Part shown: in pieces, positions 22,734 to 34,705 of the stretch
How the letters are laid out: every line of letters starts with the position of its first letter
How positions within the stretch are numbered: the first letter of the stretch is position 1
Origin: Pleodorina starrii
Taxonomy: Eukaryota; Chlorophyta; Chlorophyceae; Chlamydomonadales; Volvocaceae
DNA length: 64,000 nt
Direction of reading: 5' to 3'
NCBI GenBank assembly: GCA_030267565.1
Contig: BRXU01000001.1
Span: 2,790,001 to 2,854,000, forward strand
Notes under the pieces: generated by a model
What the model was told of the DNA's origin: nothing
Seen by the model: only the letters and a program-made list of their open reading frames with translations
Database searches by the model: none
Position numbers and translations under genes: made by a program

Positions 22734-24966
22734 TCAGCGCAGCGCCTCTCCGCTCCTGTCCTCCAGCGTCAGGCGACGCAGCAGCGGCATCCCGGCGGCG
22801 GCCTCCCGAATCAGCCGCAGCGCTCGGGAGCTGCTGCTATCCACCTGCGGGTGTTGTGGAGGCGGTCGCAGAGGCAGCGACGCGCGAGGCCAGGTAGTGT
22901 CAGGTGGCAGGTCAGGGCAGGTACGACTGCGTACGGGTCAAACGTTGTACGGCACCGCGGCACTCATGACACGACCCGGTTACCGCAACGACGCGCCTAA
23001 AAGAGCACGAGCATCGCGCACGCATACAGTGTGAAGTTCAGGTGCAAGACCTACTCCCATTTACAGGATAACAAACACGCTCCTCCTTGCACGACACAGG
23101 CCGTACCACAATGCCGTACCTACCTCCAGCTCCTCGAGCAGCGGCGCGGGCATCTCCACGACCCACATCTCCTCCTCAACCGCCGCCGCGTCGCCGCCCT
23201 CCGCCACCGCCATATCGTACAACATGTCGTAACATGGATCCAGGCTCAGCCGCAGCCAGGCCAGGCTGCGCAGCGGCCCCGGCAGCCGCATGCTCACCAG
23301 CGGATTGCCGTACAGATCCAGGCGCGCCAGGCCCGGCAGGTGCGCCACCGCCAGCGGCACCGCCTCCAGGCCGCAGCGGCTCAGGTCCAGCGACGTAAGG
23401 CCCACGCAACGCGGCAGCCAACTGTGGAGCTCCACCAGCGCGTGAACCGCATCAATGGTCAGCAGCGGCGGGCCGAACTGCCCCAGCAACTCCTCCAGGT
23501 CCGCCTCCGCCTCCGCCGCCGCCTCGCGATCTGGGTCGGCGCCGGCATCTGGGTCGGCCCCCGCGTCGGGTCCGGCGTCCGCGTCCGCGCCTGGGTGCTG
23601 CAGCAGGGCAGCGCCGTCCGCTGGGCACGCCGCGCCGCCGCCCACCGCGTCCCTGTCGTCATCAGCGGCGCCGCCGCGGTGGTGGACGCCGCCGTCGTCG
23701 GCGCCACTGCGGTGGGATGGAGCTGCAGGCGCATGGGCCCCGCCACTGCTGGTGCTGCTGCTGCTGGTGCCAACAGGCTCCTGTTGCGGCTGTGACCGAG
23801 GCGGCGGCGGCGGAGGCGGAGGCTGCACTGCCAGGTCGTGCGCGAGCGACAGCTCCCGAAGCGAGTGCAGCGCCGGCCACGGCGCCGCGGCGACGCCGCG
23901 GGCGGGGTCGCAGTACGTCATGGCGTGCGTGTACGACAGGTCCAGGCGCTCCAGGTGGGGTAAGGCCCCAAGCGCGGCGCCCAGCGCCGCCCAGGCCTCC
24001 GCGGCGCCGCCATCCAGCACCATGTTGTCGGAGAGGTTGCCGCCGCGGCCGCCGCCGCCGCTGCCGTACTCCGTGGTCTCGTAGAATGACCTGTTGATGA
24101 CGAGCCGGCGCAGGTTGGTAAGGTCCAGGAGCGGCATGCACGGCGCCGGCGGTGGCGCTTCGCTGCGGCCGGCACAGGCGGTGACTAGCAGTAGCGATGC
24201 GGCCCAGGGGATGTCGTACACATGCAGCTCCTCCAGGGATGGCAGGGAGAAGGCGCCGCGGAGGACGGCGCCGGCCGCGTCGGCGTCGGGGGGCCGCGCG
24301 GGGGCGGAGGCGGGGGCGGGGCCGAGGGGCTGGTGGGGCCAGGTGCACGGGCGGTTTGCGGCCTGGACGCCTGGGCCTTGAACGACGAGTTGCGTTAACT
24401 TGGTGGATGTGGCAAGGGCGGGCAGCGCCAGACCGAATGCGCGACTCCAGGAGGCCATGGAACTCGCCGGTGCGCACACCTCCGCGCTGCAGATGTTGAC
24501 ACACATCCTCTTGAGGCACTCGCGTCGCTGCGACAGCCAGGAGCGAATCTTTTGGGCCTGCTGCGTAACGCCAGGGGTTGCATCGGAGCCGCGATTGGCA
24601 CCCGCGCAGCTGCTGACTGCTCCTTGGAAAGGTACCTCGTCGCGGATTTCGACATCCTCCCATAATGCTGACGTCGAGTCGCTTGGGAGAACGGCCGCGT
24701 GCCATGTCTTGCACACAAGCGGTAGAACAACACGCCTGAGAGGAAAAAAGACCAGCTTTTAGGCTTCAGGTTCCATGAATGGAAAGAGCAGAGGAAGGGT
24801 CGCGACCAAGTCGCAGGCCGTGACCCTGCGCGATTACAAGGAGCGCAACCAACCTTTCGTGGGAATTCAAAAGACCAAAGATAGTTTCGAGCAAGTCCTT
24901 CGGCAAGGCTGCTGGCTTGGCGTCGGGAGACTCGGCAACAGCCATGACCGGTATCGGGACAGACAT
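22734..24966 (-). CDS. F-box / leucine-rich-repeat protein
   Basis: Exon 1 (24966-24838) reads LPKDLLETIFGLLNSHERLV, the start of an F-box. Exon 2 (24735-23124) continues with LVCKTWHAAVLP, the F-box end, then LRR-like units: LTNLRRLVINRS, LPHLERLDLSYTH, LHSLRELSLAHD, CVGLTSLDLSRCGLEAVP, LPGLARLDLYGNPL. Exon 3 (22844-22734, TGA) ends MPLLRRLTLEDRSGEALR. A Pro/Gly/Asp-rich spacer interrupts the LRRs near 23500-23830. About 616 aa. F-box proteins of this class act as substrate receptors in SCF ubiquitin ligases; the substrate is unknown. The exon 2/3 junction (GAG|gtaggt...cgcag|GTG) is clean. The exon 1/2 junction is not: the obvious donor (CTT|gtaatc) is phase 0, while the strong acceptor ttttttcctctcag needs two leftover bases. 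Either a short exon was missed, the splice is non-standard, or the sequence carries an indel. Confidence 0.75.
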
Positions 24967-26274
24967 CGTGCGAACGTACAGTTCCCAATACGTAACGTGG
25001 CGCTCCCGCTAAATGTTTAAGTAACTAAAAGAAGGCGTCAGTGCGAATATTTATAATTCCGCATTAGGGTTTTGCCAACCGACGCAACAAACATGCAAGA
25101 TGTTCGGCGAAGATTCTTCTGAAGGCGCCGACCTTGCGCACACGTGGATTAATCAATATGTAGTTGTGATTTTGCGCAGGGCATTTAATGAGAATGAGTC
25201 CAGGAAAACGCCTGATAGTCAAACCGCCAAGTTGCTTCGGCCCTGACTCAGACTGCACTCAACCACGCCCCACCCACATGGATTTGTGCAATATCCTTCA
25301 ACCAATTGCTTTGAGGCACAATTATCGGGAACCTAAGTGTATCGGCGCTTGGCATCACCGTCGCGTACTTCCCTCCCGCATGGGTCCGGTGGGGCACCCT
25401 GGTACGGTAGGACTTCCCATTTTTAGTGCTTTAGGTCGCTCTCTCCCCTCCCGATGTATGCATAATGCACTGCGCCTCAGTCTCAGTTTTGCACGCAGCC
25501 CGTGGGTTACAAGTGAGGCCACCACGGACCGCGCGATCAGTACCGACACACGCTCACACGACGAGGATCTTGCCCGCCCTCACATCCGCAGCGTGTCCGT
25601 CATAAATCACAATGATCACGGGTGTCAGGCTGCTGACCACGGCGACCATCCGAGAAGTGCGTTGTGCACACCCTAGTAGTACCGCACGCTCGACCTTGCT
25701 TGGCCGCGAGGGGCGGCCAACACACCTACAGCTTTCTGCAAGCTTCACAAGAGGGCTCTATCTTCTTCGGAGGGTTTCGGAGGGTCTGGAGCCCACCGTA
25801 ATTACTACTGCAAGGAAACCTGCAACAACGTGGGGTACGGTATGTCCGTGATGACGGCTGAAATGAAGTACAATCACGATGGTCGCCGCCGAAACCGACG
25901 CCGGTGCTGCATTTGGCACCTCTTGAACCCCACATGAACTCGTTCATACACTAAAGCGCTCGCGCCTGTAGGGAGCCGCCTGTGACCTCGGCGCCACAAC
26001 ATGCAGGCAAGCGAGGCCTGGCGCGCTTCTGCGCGCATTGCGGCCATACGAGGACACCGTACTGTCCCGCGCCCGCCGGCTAGAAGAGGCAGCCAGGGGA
26101 GGGCCCGGGAGGCACGCACCGAGAAGCTCACGCGGAACACGAGGCGGCACGTGCACGTGTCTGTGCCTCAGGCGAGCCGGCTGCTGGCACAGGGATCACA
26201 AAGGAGGACGGACCACGACGAGGCAGGACAGGCACGGCCGGGCCCAACCTGCTCGCCCCAATCGCTCGCTGCTC
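24967..26274. other. Intergenic region, no gene seen
   Basis: Lies between the start of the F-box gene and the end of the ankyrin gene, both on the minus strand. It should hold the F-box promoter (just above 24966) and the 3' UTR of the ankyrin gene. TTACA at 25507-25511 is a possible minus-strand poly(A) signal. No coding frame was convincing. Confidence 0.35.
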
Positions 26275-29200
26275 TCACTGCATGGGGCAGAACAGGCACA
26301 GGGGCGGCTCCTTCCTGGCAGGCCTACCGCCCCCGCCCGATCCGGACGCCTGCCTCTCGCCCTGGCCGTCCGCCGACGCCGCAGCAGGCCGACCGGGTAC
26401 CGGTGCTCCACCGGTACAACTCGCGCTCGGAAACCCGACGCCGAGCGGGAGGCTGCCCGCTTGCCCCGCCAGGGGCTGCTGCTGTTGCCCTCCCCACAGC
26501 TGCAGTGCCGGCTGCTGCTGCTGCTGCATCTGCTGCTGCCCCGTCAAGAAGGGCTGTTGCTGCACTGGGTGCAGGTACTGCTGCTGGTGTTGCAGCAGCA
26601 GCTGTTGCTGCTGTTGGGCCGCTGCCGCCGCCGCCGCCAGCCGCTGTATGTCGACGGAGGGCGCCAGCAGCGCGTTCGCCATCGGCGTCAGCAGCTGCGG
26701 CCCCAACGCCACACTCGCCGGGTCCAAAAGCCCGGCGCCGACATCGCGCTGCGCGGCGTGCATGGGCGGCAGGGCACGTCCCCTTGCAGACAGCAACGCT
26801 TCCCGCGCGACGGGCGGTGGGATGACCTCCGGCCCGGGTAACGTGGCCTCATGCGGCCTCTGAGTGAAGCCTGCAGGGCCCGACTGGCCAGCGCGAGCGG
26901 GGCTGCGGTCTACCACCGCTGCTGCCGCCGCCGCCGCCTCTGCCGGCGGGCGCTGCGCCGCGGTATCCACAGCCCCTGCATCATCCACGCCCGATGCAGC
27001 GCACATGACAGGCAGCTGCGGGGCCGAGGCGGCGCCCTGCCTCGCCGCCACGGCCTCGGCCGTCGCCTTGGCCTCAGCTTCGGCAATGTCCGGCTGCAGC
27101 GGCAGCGACAGGCCCGCGACGCCACCGGTACCCTGCGCGGAGGGCGGCTGCCCAGCCGCCGCCGAAGCTGCGGGTACGGCTGCAGCCTCCAGCACCTCCG
27201 GCGGCTCCGCCTCGGCGGCCCGCCACCACTCATCCGGCCCAAGCTCGTACTCGCTCGCATCGCGCGCCAGGCAGGCCTCCCGCGCGCTCGCCACGCCTTC
27301 GCCGCCGACGGAGCCTGCGGGCGTTGAGTCCTTCACGCCGAATAGCGGGTTCCGCCGCCGCAGGCATCCGCCGTCGGACTCCACCGTCACCTCGCCGGGT
27401 GCGCCGGCAAGCGCCGGCCCGCCGGTCGACCAGCACCTTCCCGTCTTCGGCGACGCGCGGATGCGCGCCGACGCCGGGGCCGCCGAGGCCGCTGCGACTG
27501 CGACTGTGGCGGCGGCGAGGTCTGACGCGGCGTCTACGAAGCCAATGTGGTTTTCGGAGACGGGTCCGGGGCCGCTGCGCGCCGAGGGCTGGCCGCCACG
27601 CAGGGCCGCCCAGGCGGCCGCGATGCGCGAGGGGGATTGCGGCAGCACGGGGCTGGTGGATCCCGCCAGGGTGGTCACCACGCTGGAGACCTGCTCCTCC
27701 AGCACCTCGAGCCGGTGCTGTGGGGCGGGGCGGGGAGGGGGGCGGTGGGGCGCATACAAACCGCAGCGACGGAACACGGGCGGCAGGGCGTGTTATGGGG
27801 ACAAGGAAGGGCGCAGAGGTCACAACGGGGGCTGACGGGCCTCGCAGGGGCTCACAGGAACCCGCAGAGGCATCGAGGGGGCGGAATGGACGGGGCGCAA
27901 AGAGAAGTTCGAATGAACAGGGCCGGATGCGCGCAGGAAGGTGCAAACTCGGGGAGGAGGCGGGTGGGGACGCCCAAGGGGCATGCGTATGCGTCAGTGG
28001 TTGGTCTTGCCTTGTTTAACGGGAAGGGATCTGCGCGGGAGGGCGGGTCAAGGCACGCGCGCGCTGCCCTCCCCTATCCGGACATGCCCCATGCATTTTC
28101 GACAGTGCAAGGAGGGCGAGGGGCTGGCGGCATAGCACATGAAGTACGGCATGCAGCCGCGCGGCTGCACTCATTTACCGTCAGGTACTCGACGCTTGTC
28201 TCCAGTTTGCCCAGCCGCGCCGCGAACTTGTCCTCAACGCCGCTGGCCGCGCGTCGCTCGGCCTCCTCCACCAGCGCGGCTTCCCTGCGTGACAGCCGCA
28301 CCGGCGCCGGCGGGGAGAGTCAGTCTAGCGCAGCTCAGGACGTAAACGGCAGAGTTGCTCTGCCGGGAGAGCAGAAGCACCCGTAGGATTCCATGGCATG
28401 CTTCCGAGGGTCTGGAGCACCCTGTATCATCACCACCACCACCACCACCACCAGCCTCACCTCAGTTTGGCGATGTTGGCCTCTCGGGCCCGCAGCTCGT
28501 TGTTCTGCTCGCCGTAGCGCGATTGCATGTCGCTGAAGGCGCGCTGCCACTCGCGGCGGAGGCTGCCGCCCTCGGTCACCACCTCCTTCCGAATGTCCGA
28601 CACCAGAGACTGCAGGGGCAGCAGTGGACGCCGGCACAAACCATCAACGCCCCGGTGCGGCACGGTGGCGCGCCGTGCGCATGAGAAGAAAGCGGGAGTG
28701 AGACCCGACCCGAGCACGCCCCCACTGCAACGACGTACCTTGAGCGACTCCAGCTCTGAGCGCAACTCCGTCTGCGCAACGGAATCGCGCGCCATGCCGC
28801 CCAAGCTCGGGGGCCCGGTCAGGTTGCGCGACGGGGGGCCGCCAAACAGCCCCAGGCCCAGGCCCGCGTCGCCCGCGCCGCTGGTGCGCTGGCTGGCGCC
28901 TGCAGGTTGGGACGGGACATTAAACGCACAAAGGAGACAGTCGACGCAAATACACGGTGCCAAGGCGCCCATGTGCCGGCTGCTGCTGCACTGCAGCTTC
29001 TCGACTGCAGAAGCTTCTAGGGCCAGGACTGGTGTCCCGCGCTAATGCGCCCTTCCAGGCGGCGAACCCAGCGCCCAACCCCGGACACGTACTCTGCGGT
29101 GTCCCTGGCACGGCAGGAGGGCCGGGCGGCGGCGAAGGCGACGCTGGCACAGCGGCCTGCTGCTGCTTCTCCCTTTGCCGCTCCTGGTAATCTTGGCACA

Positions 29201-32200
29201 GCATATCCAGCCTGCCGTTGACCTCCTCCAACGACCGCATCGCGACGCCCAACGTTTCATTGACCCTTTCTACGAAACACAAGGGAGGTGGCAGCAGCGC
29301 AGACAGGAACGAGCGCCAGTCACAAAATAATTAGTACCCCGTCACGTTTGGCGCGGCCAACCCTTGACAAATGTCGCACGCTGCCGTGCCCGAGTGCGAA
29401 CACACAAGTGAAGCACGTGTCGGCCCGCATGGCGTCCCGTCCCTTTTTCCGCCCACCTGAGATGTGCGAGCGTGCCATGCCTTCATCCTCCAGCTGCGCC
29501 GCCGCAGCAGTCGCGGCCTCCGCCAGCTTGGCGAGGTCCGCGCGCGCCTGCTGCTGCCAGTCCGTGAAGCCGGCCATCCGGCCGGACATGTCCGCGCATT
29601 GCTGCGTCAGGTTCGCCACCGGCAGCTGCAGCAACTGGATCTGCGAGGCCAAGAGCGAGTCGACGGAGCCGGAGGCGAGGTGGGTGGTTGGGGTGGGTGA
29701 GTGGGCTGATGAGTGCGATGCGCCGTTGTGAGGGGGAGGAGATGGAGGATCGCCAAGCAGGATCGCCGTCGCAGCCCAGTGCTATTCCAAAGCCCAGATG
29801 TACACGCCGGATGCGAACGGAGAGCAATCATCGGGTAGAGGACAGATTCCACCCCAAACGGCGAGCGACGCGTTCCGGCCCTCACCTGCGCCTGCATCTG
29901 CAGCAGCTGCTGCTCCACCACCAGATTGCCTCCCACGAGTGCCTGCGCCTGCGCCGGCTGCTGCATCTGCATCTGCTGCTGCATGACGTCCACCCGCGCC
30001 GCCAGCGTGCGCACCTCGGCGCTTGCCGACGTGGCCAGCGCCAGCGCCGGCGCCAACTGATCCATCTGCGCCCTGAGGACCGCCAGCTCCGCCTGCAGCT
30101 GGGCCTGGCCCTGCAGGTGGCTGCCGTGTGCAGACAGACCGGCGCCGCCACCGCAACAGCGCGGAGGTCGGAGGGTTAGGGAGGACGGCTCGCACGTTGC
30201 GGCACGCGCCACGGCGATGGCGACAACGACGAGGGTGAGAGCTCCCGGTGAAGGATTTGCGGAGCGTCGCGAGAGAGGGAGAACATGCGCGGCCCCTCGG
30301 ACCAAGACACAACGGGGGCTGCGTCCAGGAAACACGCGCACACGTAGGGTATACGGCCTACACTTTTGAGGGGACAGCAGAGCCGCTGCCGCGTGCAACA
30401 ATCAGCGGACGTGCTTCGCACGCGCCTTTCAGCCGCCGGCAGCGACGTCCTCTGCCCGCGCCAACCTGGACAAGGGTCCTGGGTCCGTTCGCTAACGTCG
30501 CATCCGTCCCTCCGCTGCGGTCTGTTCTTTATTACTTCCCAAGGGCACGGGGCCACTCCTGGCGCACCTGGCAGCATCCGCCGAGGAGGCGTGCCGCTGC
30601 GCCTGGCCGCTGGCGGTGACCTGGTCGGCCAGCCGCTGCAGCTGCGATTGCAAGCCGCGCTGCTCGTCCGTCAGCCGCTTCACCGAGTCCTGCGACACGC
30701 GGGCACACGCACAGCGCCTCGCTTCTGTTTGCGGTGGGCGGCACATCGGCCATTTGACCGCGACTTGGGGACTCGCAACCGTGCAAAAAAGGCCCGCCTG
30801 GGTCCACCCCCGGTCCTCCACCTCGTGCCGGGCTCGCTCGACCATACGTGGACACCCACAGGCTGTTGACGTCGACAGCAGGCTGCTGCTCCGAGCCTCC
30901 CTGCCCCTTGCCGTCGCATGATTTTGAAGTGCAACCTGCTCCCATGCTTCCCTTCCCTGGCCCCGTGACCCACCTGGCGACCCCGCTCGCCATCCTCCAA
31001 CCGCTCCAGCCGGCTCCGTGTGTCGCGCCCGCGGTCCTCCTGGAAGGCCACGCGGGCCTCAAGGTCCAGGATCGACCGCCCGTGGTTGCCGCACGCCGCC
31101 AGCGCCTTCTCCACCTGCCCAGCGCACTCGAGCTGCGCAGCCGTGCAGGCGTCCAGCGCTCCCAGGCGCTCCTACGCGCGTGCGTGCGTGCAAATGCGAC
31201 GCGATGGGGCGGTTACTTCGTTTGCGATGCGAATTTGCGGTGCGAGGTGCTAGAACAGGGCGTCTCGGCTTCACGCAGCGCAGTGGGGGGCAGCGCTGCG
31301 CCATGGGCCGGAGGGAACGCGCACGCCGCTTCGCTGCATCGCAGAAATAACACTGGCGGCAGCTGAGTGCACGTAACGACCGCTGCAAATGCGCGCGGTG
31401 TGCGGATCCGGCACTCCTGGGGTACCGTATGCAAAGGCGGCAAAGACCGCTATGGCTGTTCACGGCGCACCGCTAGTCCTACAACGAGGTCCTTCCATGG
31501 CAGAGGTATGGTCCCCAAACACGCATCACGCACCGTGGCTGCACGCAACCCCTCCTTCAGGGACTGGATCGCCACCTCATGCTTCTGCAACTGCTCCGGA
31601 GCTGCGCCCCCGCCGCTCTGCCCCGGCGATGCGGTGGCCGACCTCGGAAGGCGGCTGGTGACCGCGCCGCTTTGAGTGTGGGCTGGCGCCGGGGGCGGCG
31701 TGCGGCCGCCGCCAATTGGCGGCGTGCGCCCGCCCCCGCCGGACGAGCCTGCCGCTGCGCCGCGCGGAGGCGGCGTGGCGGGCGTGCCCGCGGGCGCACC
31801 GCCGCTGGAGAAGGACTGCAGCTGCGACGCTGTTATGCGGCCGCTGTGGCTGGAGATCGGCGTCCCGCCTGCGGAAGTCGACGCTGCGCGATGACCTCCC
31901 GGCGTGGCGTCCGGGCCGCGCGCGCCCAGCAGCGCGCTGACTCCCTGGTTGATGCTTGCTGTGGGGCCAAGCGGCCTGATGTCCACAAAAATCTGCTGCA
32001 TCTCCGCGTCGTCGGGGTCGACGAGCGAGAGCGGTGTGTTGCCGGCCTGCGACAAAAGTGCCGCAAGGGCGGAGGAGCAACTGAGCGCGCCTGCCGCTTT
32101 CCAGGGCTGCGTCACCGGCGGCATTGCACGCGAACAACTTTGGCTCCCGTCCCAGCGGCGGCAGGCCGTGCAGGTCAGCAATTAATCTCGCTGATCTGGG

Positions 32201-33057
32201 AGCACTGTCCCCTGGCGCTTGGTCGGCAAAGCCCACCCATCGTTGCCCTCCCTGCATACCTTGTCTTTGAGACCCTCTGCGTGTACACCCGTCTCCAGCA
32301 GCTTCGCCACCACCGCCTTATGGCCGCACAAAACGGCTACATGCAGCGGTGTTTGGCCGTCCTGGCGGTGCGGAACGGAGGCGTGATGTGAGCTGTCGAT
32401 TGAGTCAGCGGTCATGCCCACACCCTCGACGTTCCGCTTGCCTTTGCTAAAGGCATCCCTTTCCCCGGCGTCATACCTTGTTCTTTGCTTTGACGCTAGC
32501 TTTCCGGCCAGCTAGCAATTCGACAACAGCTTCCACGGAGCCCTGCGTGAGTAACGGGCACGACACGCGAGCAGGAATGTGAACCCCGACGCCGTAACCC
32601 CGACCCCGGCCGATGTGTTACGATGACCCCCCGACCTACCTGCTCGGCAGCCAGGTGAAGAGGAATGTTTCCCCGGGTGTCTGGTGTGTCGTGCTGAGCG
32701 CCATGCACCAGAAGCTCCTTCACAAAAGCCGCTTGCCCTTGATGAGAGGCGATGTGCAATGGCGTTAAGCCCGCCTGGAGAGCAGATTCAGTGCCGCCGG
32801 TTATGGCAGCGCCAACCCCATAAGCAGTTGGCGGTGTCACGCCAGTCGTGGTCAACTGTTGCTAGGACGGAACCGCCCAGTGCATACTTGCACCAATAAA
32901 CTAGACATAGATACTACACCGAACCTTTATCAAGTAAACTGAGAGTGTGGCCGCTCACCGAGTTCTTCAAATTAACGGAAACGGGGAACAGGGATAATGA
33001 CCTCTTTAGGCCGGTGTAGCTTCCCTTCTCTAACTCCTTGAAGATGTTGCTTGCCAT
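26275..33057 (-). CDS. Ankyrin-repeat coiled-coil protein
   Basis: Fourteen exons join with consistent phases to 1,256 aa: 33057-32959, 32855-32640, 32542-32477, 32361-32260, 32046-31534, 31171-30974, 30689-30568, 30120-29886, 29640-29457, 29269-29093, 28899-28739, 28609-28461, 28284-28179, 27717-26275 (TGA). After a short N-terminus (MASNIFKELEKGSYTGLKRS) come four ankyrin units at about residues 62-190: GLTPLHIASHQGQAAFVKEL, GNIPLHLAAEQGSVEAVVEL, DGQTPLHVAVLCGHKAVVAK and the weak AGNTPLSLVDPDD. A Gly/Pro-rich linker (to ~300) leads into a long helical region (~305-780) rich in Gln, Glu, Leu and Ala, typical of coiled coil. The last exon encodes a disordered Ala/Gln/Pro tail. The combination suggests a scaffold that docks a partner through ankyrin repeats and self-associates through the coiled coil. 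I know no named orthologue. Small exons of 22-66 codons mark the helical part. Confidence 0.87.
28424..28452. repeat. (CAC)n microsatellite in the ankyrin gene
   Basis: Nine or so CAC/ACC units lie in the intron just after exon 12 (minus strand), eight bases or so from the donor. Confidence 0.75.
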
Positions 33058-34705
33058 GTCTGCCAATCCACATCAATAAGCAACAGGGATACGTCTCATG
33101 TCCCCGGTGGGCGAACAGTGTTGCATCCTCGTCGCATTATTTGCATATGCACTCTGGCAACATACAGGCATCTAACCATGGGATTATTGCGTATCTCCCG
33201 GAAGTCTGCTAGCAACCTGCGAATTGTGACGTTCCGTTCAAAATCACGGCAGCGCGAGTGCACGAGCGAATGAAAATTGTACGCAGGCCAAGCTTGGCCA
33301 CAGTAATTTTACAAGATATCTACACTGGTTCATTTTTGCAATATCAGAGCGCTTCTCTGGGCTTGTTCCTTTCTGCCGTGGTTCAAAATTCAGCAACAAT
33401 TGTGTTTGTTCTGAGGCAGCCCTTTCTTGCAGCTTCATGTGTGACGACGCGAGATTTGCGTTTCGTTTGGATCAAGAGTGAGTTACTGGTAGCAGGCTGC
33501 CACGCTCTTTCCCCAGTCGGCACGACGGCTGCCCGAAGCACTTGCACGGATGAATGGTTGTCTCAGGTTTGTTGTCACTTTGGGAAGATAATGACACAAG
33601 GAAAACGGGTTGGCTCTGGGGGGATCGCGTCGCAAAGTCGCAGTATTCGGAAGCATTTCCTGGCGCTTGACATACGCATGCACCGAAAACGTCAGGGCAC
33701 GGGTATAGTTGTGCATTGCATCATCAAGTACGGGGTTCTTGCTTGGCGATAGTCGTAGCTTGCATTCGCATTCATGGTGGGCGCGAAAGACCGGCGTGTG
33801 TGCAAGACACCACGCCGCCGGTATAAGGTCCACCGACAGCAACTTGGCTTCTTATGACCGCCGGGCGCCGAAGACCAGCCGTGGCGGACAGATACGGGCC
33901 AGACAAGCACACGTACCCATGCTTCCCGACCTGCTAGGCTATCTCCCTGGCGCATGAGGAAGGCTGCTGTCCTTATCCCCTGATCACTGCACGAAGGCAT
34001 GGTGGCTTTACAGTTCACACCGTAACGGTACATTGCTTAAAAATGTACGACCTCATGCGTTGCAGCCTGAAAGGCAGACAAAGAGTACCCTGTCACGTCT
34101 GTGCACCGGTGATTCCGACCGTGCCGTGTGCATTGCAAGATGCCATACCCTTCCTGTGTTATGAACGTCATCCTGGACTACCAGTACATCAAACACAGGA
34201 CTCCCAGTACACAAATCAGGCACGCACAGCCCCCTGAACTGTCTTTTAACAACAACGAGCTGTCAGCATCGTCATCAGTCCCCCGCCATAGCATCGACAA
34301 CTTAGCACCACATGCCGGCACCACGCCTGCGAACTCATCTCCGCGTAAATACAACGGAAAGCCAAAGCAGGCATTCCGTGTCAAGTCCCGTCACTTGCTG
34401 CCGGAAGTACGTTGTGGGGTATGGTATGAGGTACCGTGTGAAAATGAAACTGCGCTTATGTGGGTACAACAGCTAACTGCTACTCTTCTATATGCGTTTG
34501 CGTCCGCGCGGTGCGCAACCTTGCAGAAGCTGCCGATTCTTCTGTCCCCTTTGGGCCAACGCATGGGAACGCGACCCGTCAGGTGCCTGCCTTAGCCGCA
34601 AATCCTGTACAGCCACAACGCATAATCACAGCGCACAGACAGCCTGCCATCGTGCCACGATGGTTAACTCGATGCAGCGCATTTCGGAGTGGCTACCGGA
34701 ACCCG
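33058..34705. other. Intergenic region, no gene seen
   Basis: AT-richer sequence between the ankyrin gene start and the Ariadne gene end. No exon could be supported. TTACA at 34008-34012 is a possible minus-strand poly(A) signal for the Ariadne gene, about 690 bases after its stop. The ankyrin promoter should lie just above 33057. Confidence 0.35.
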
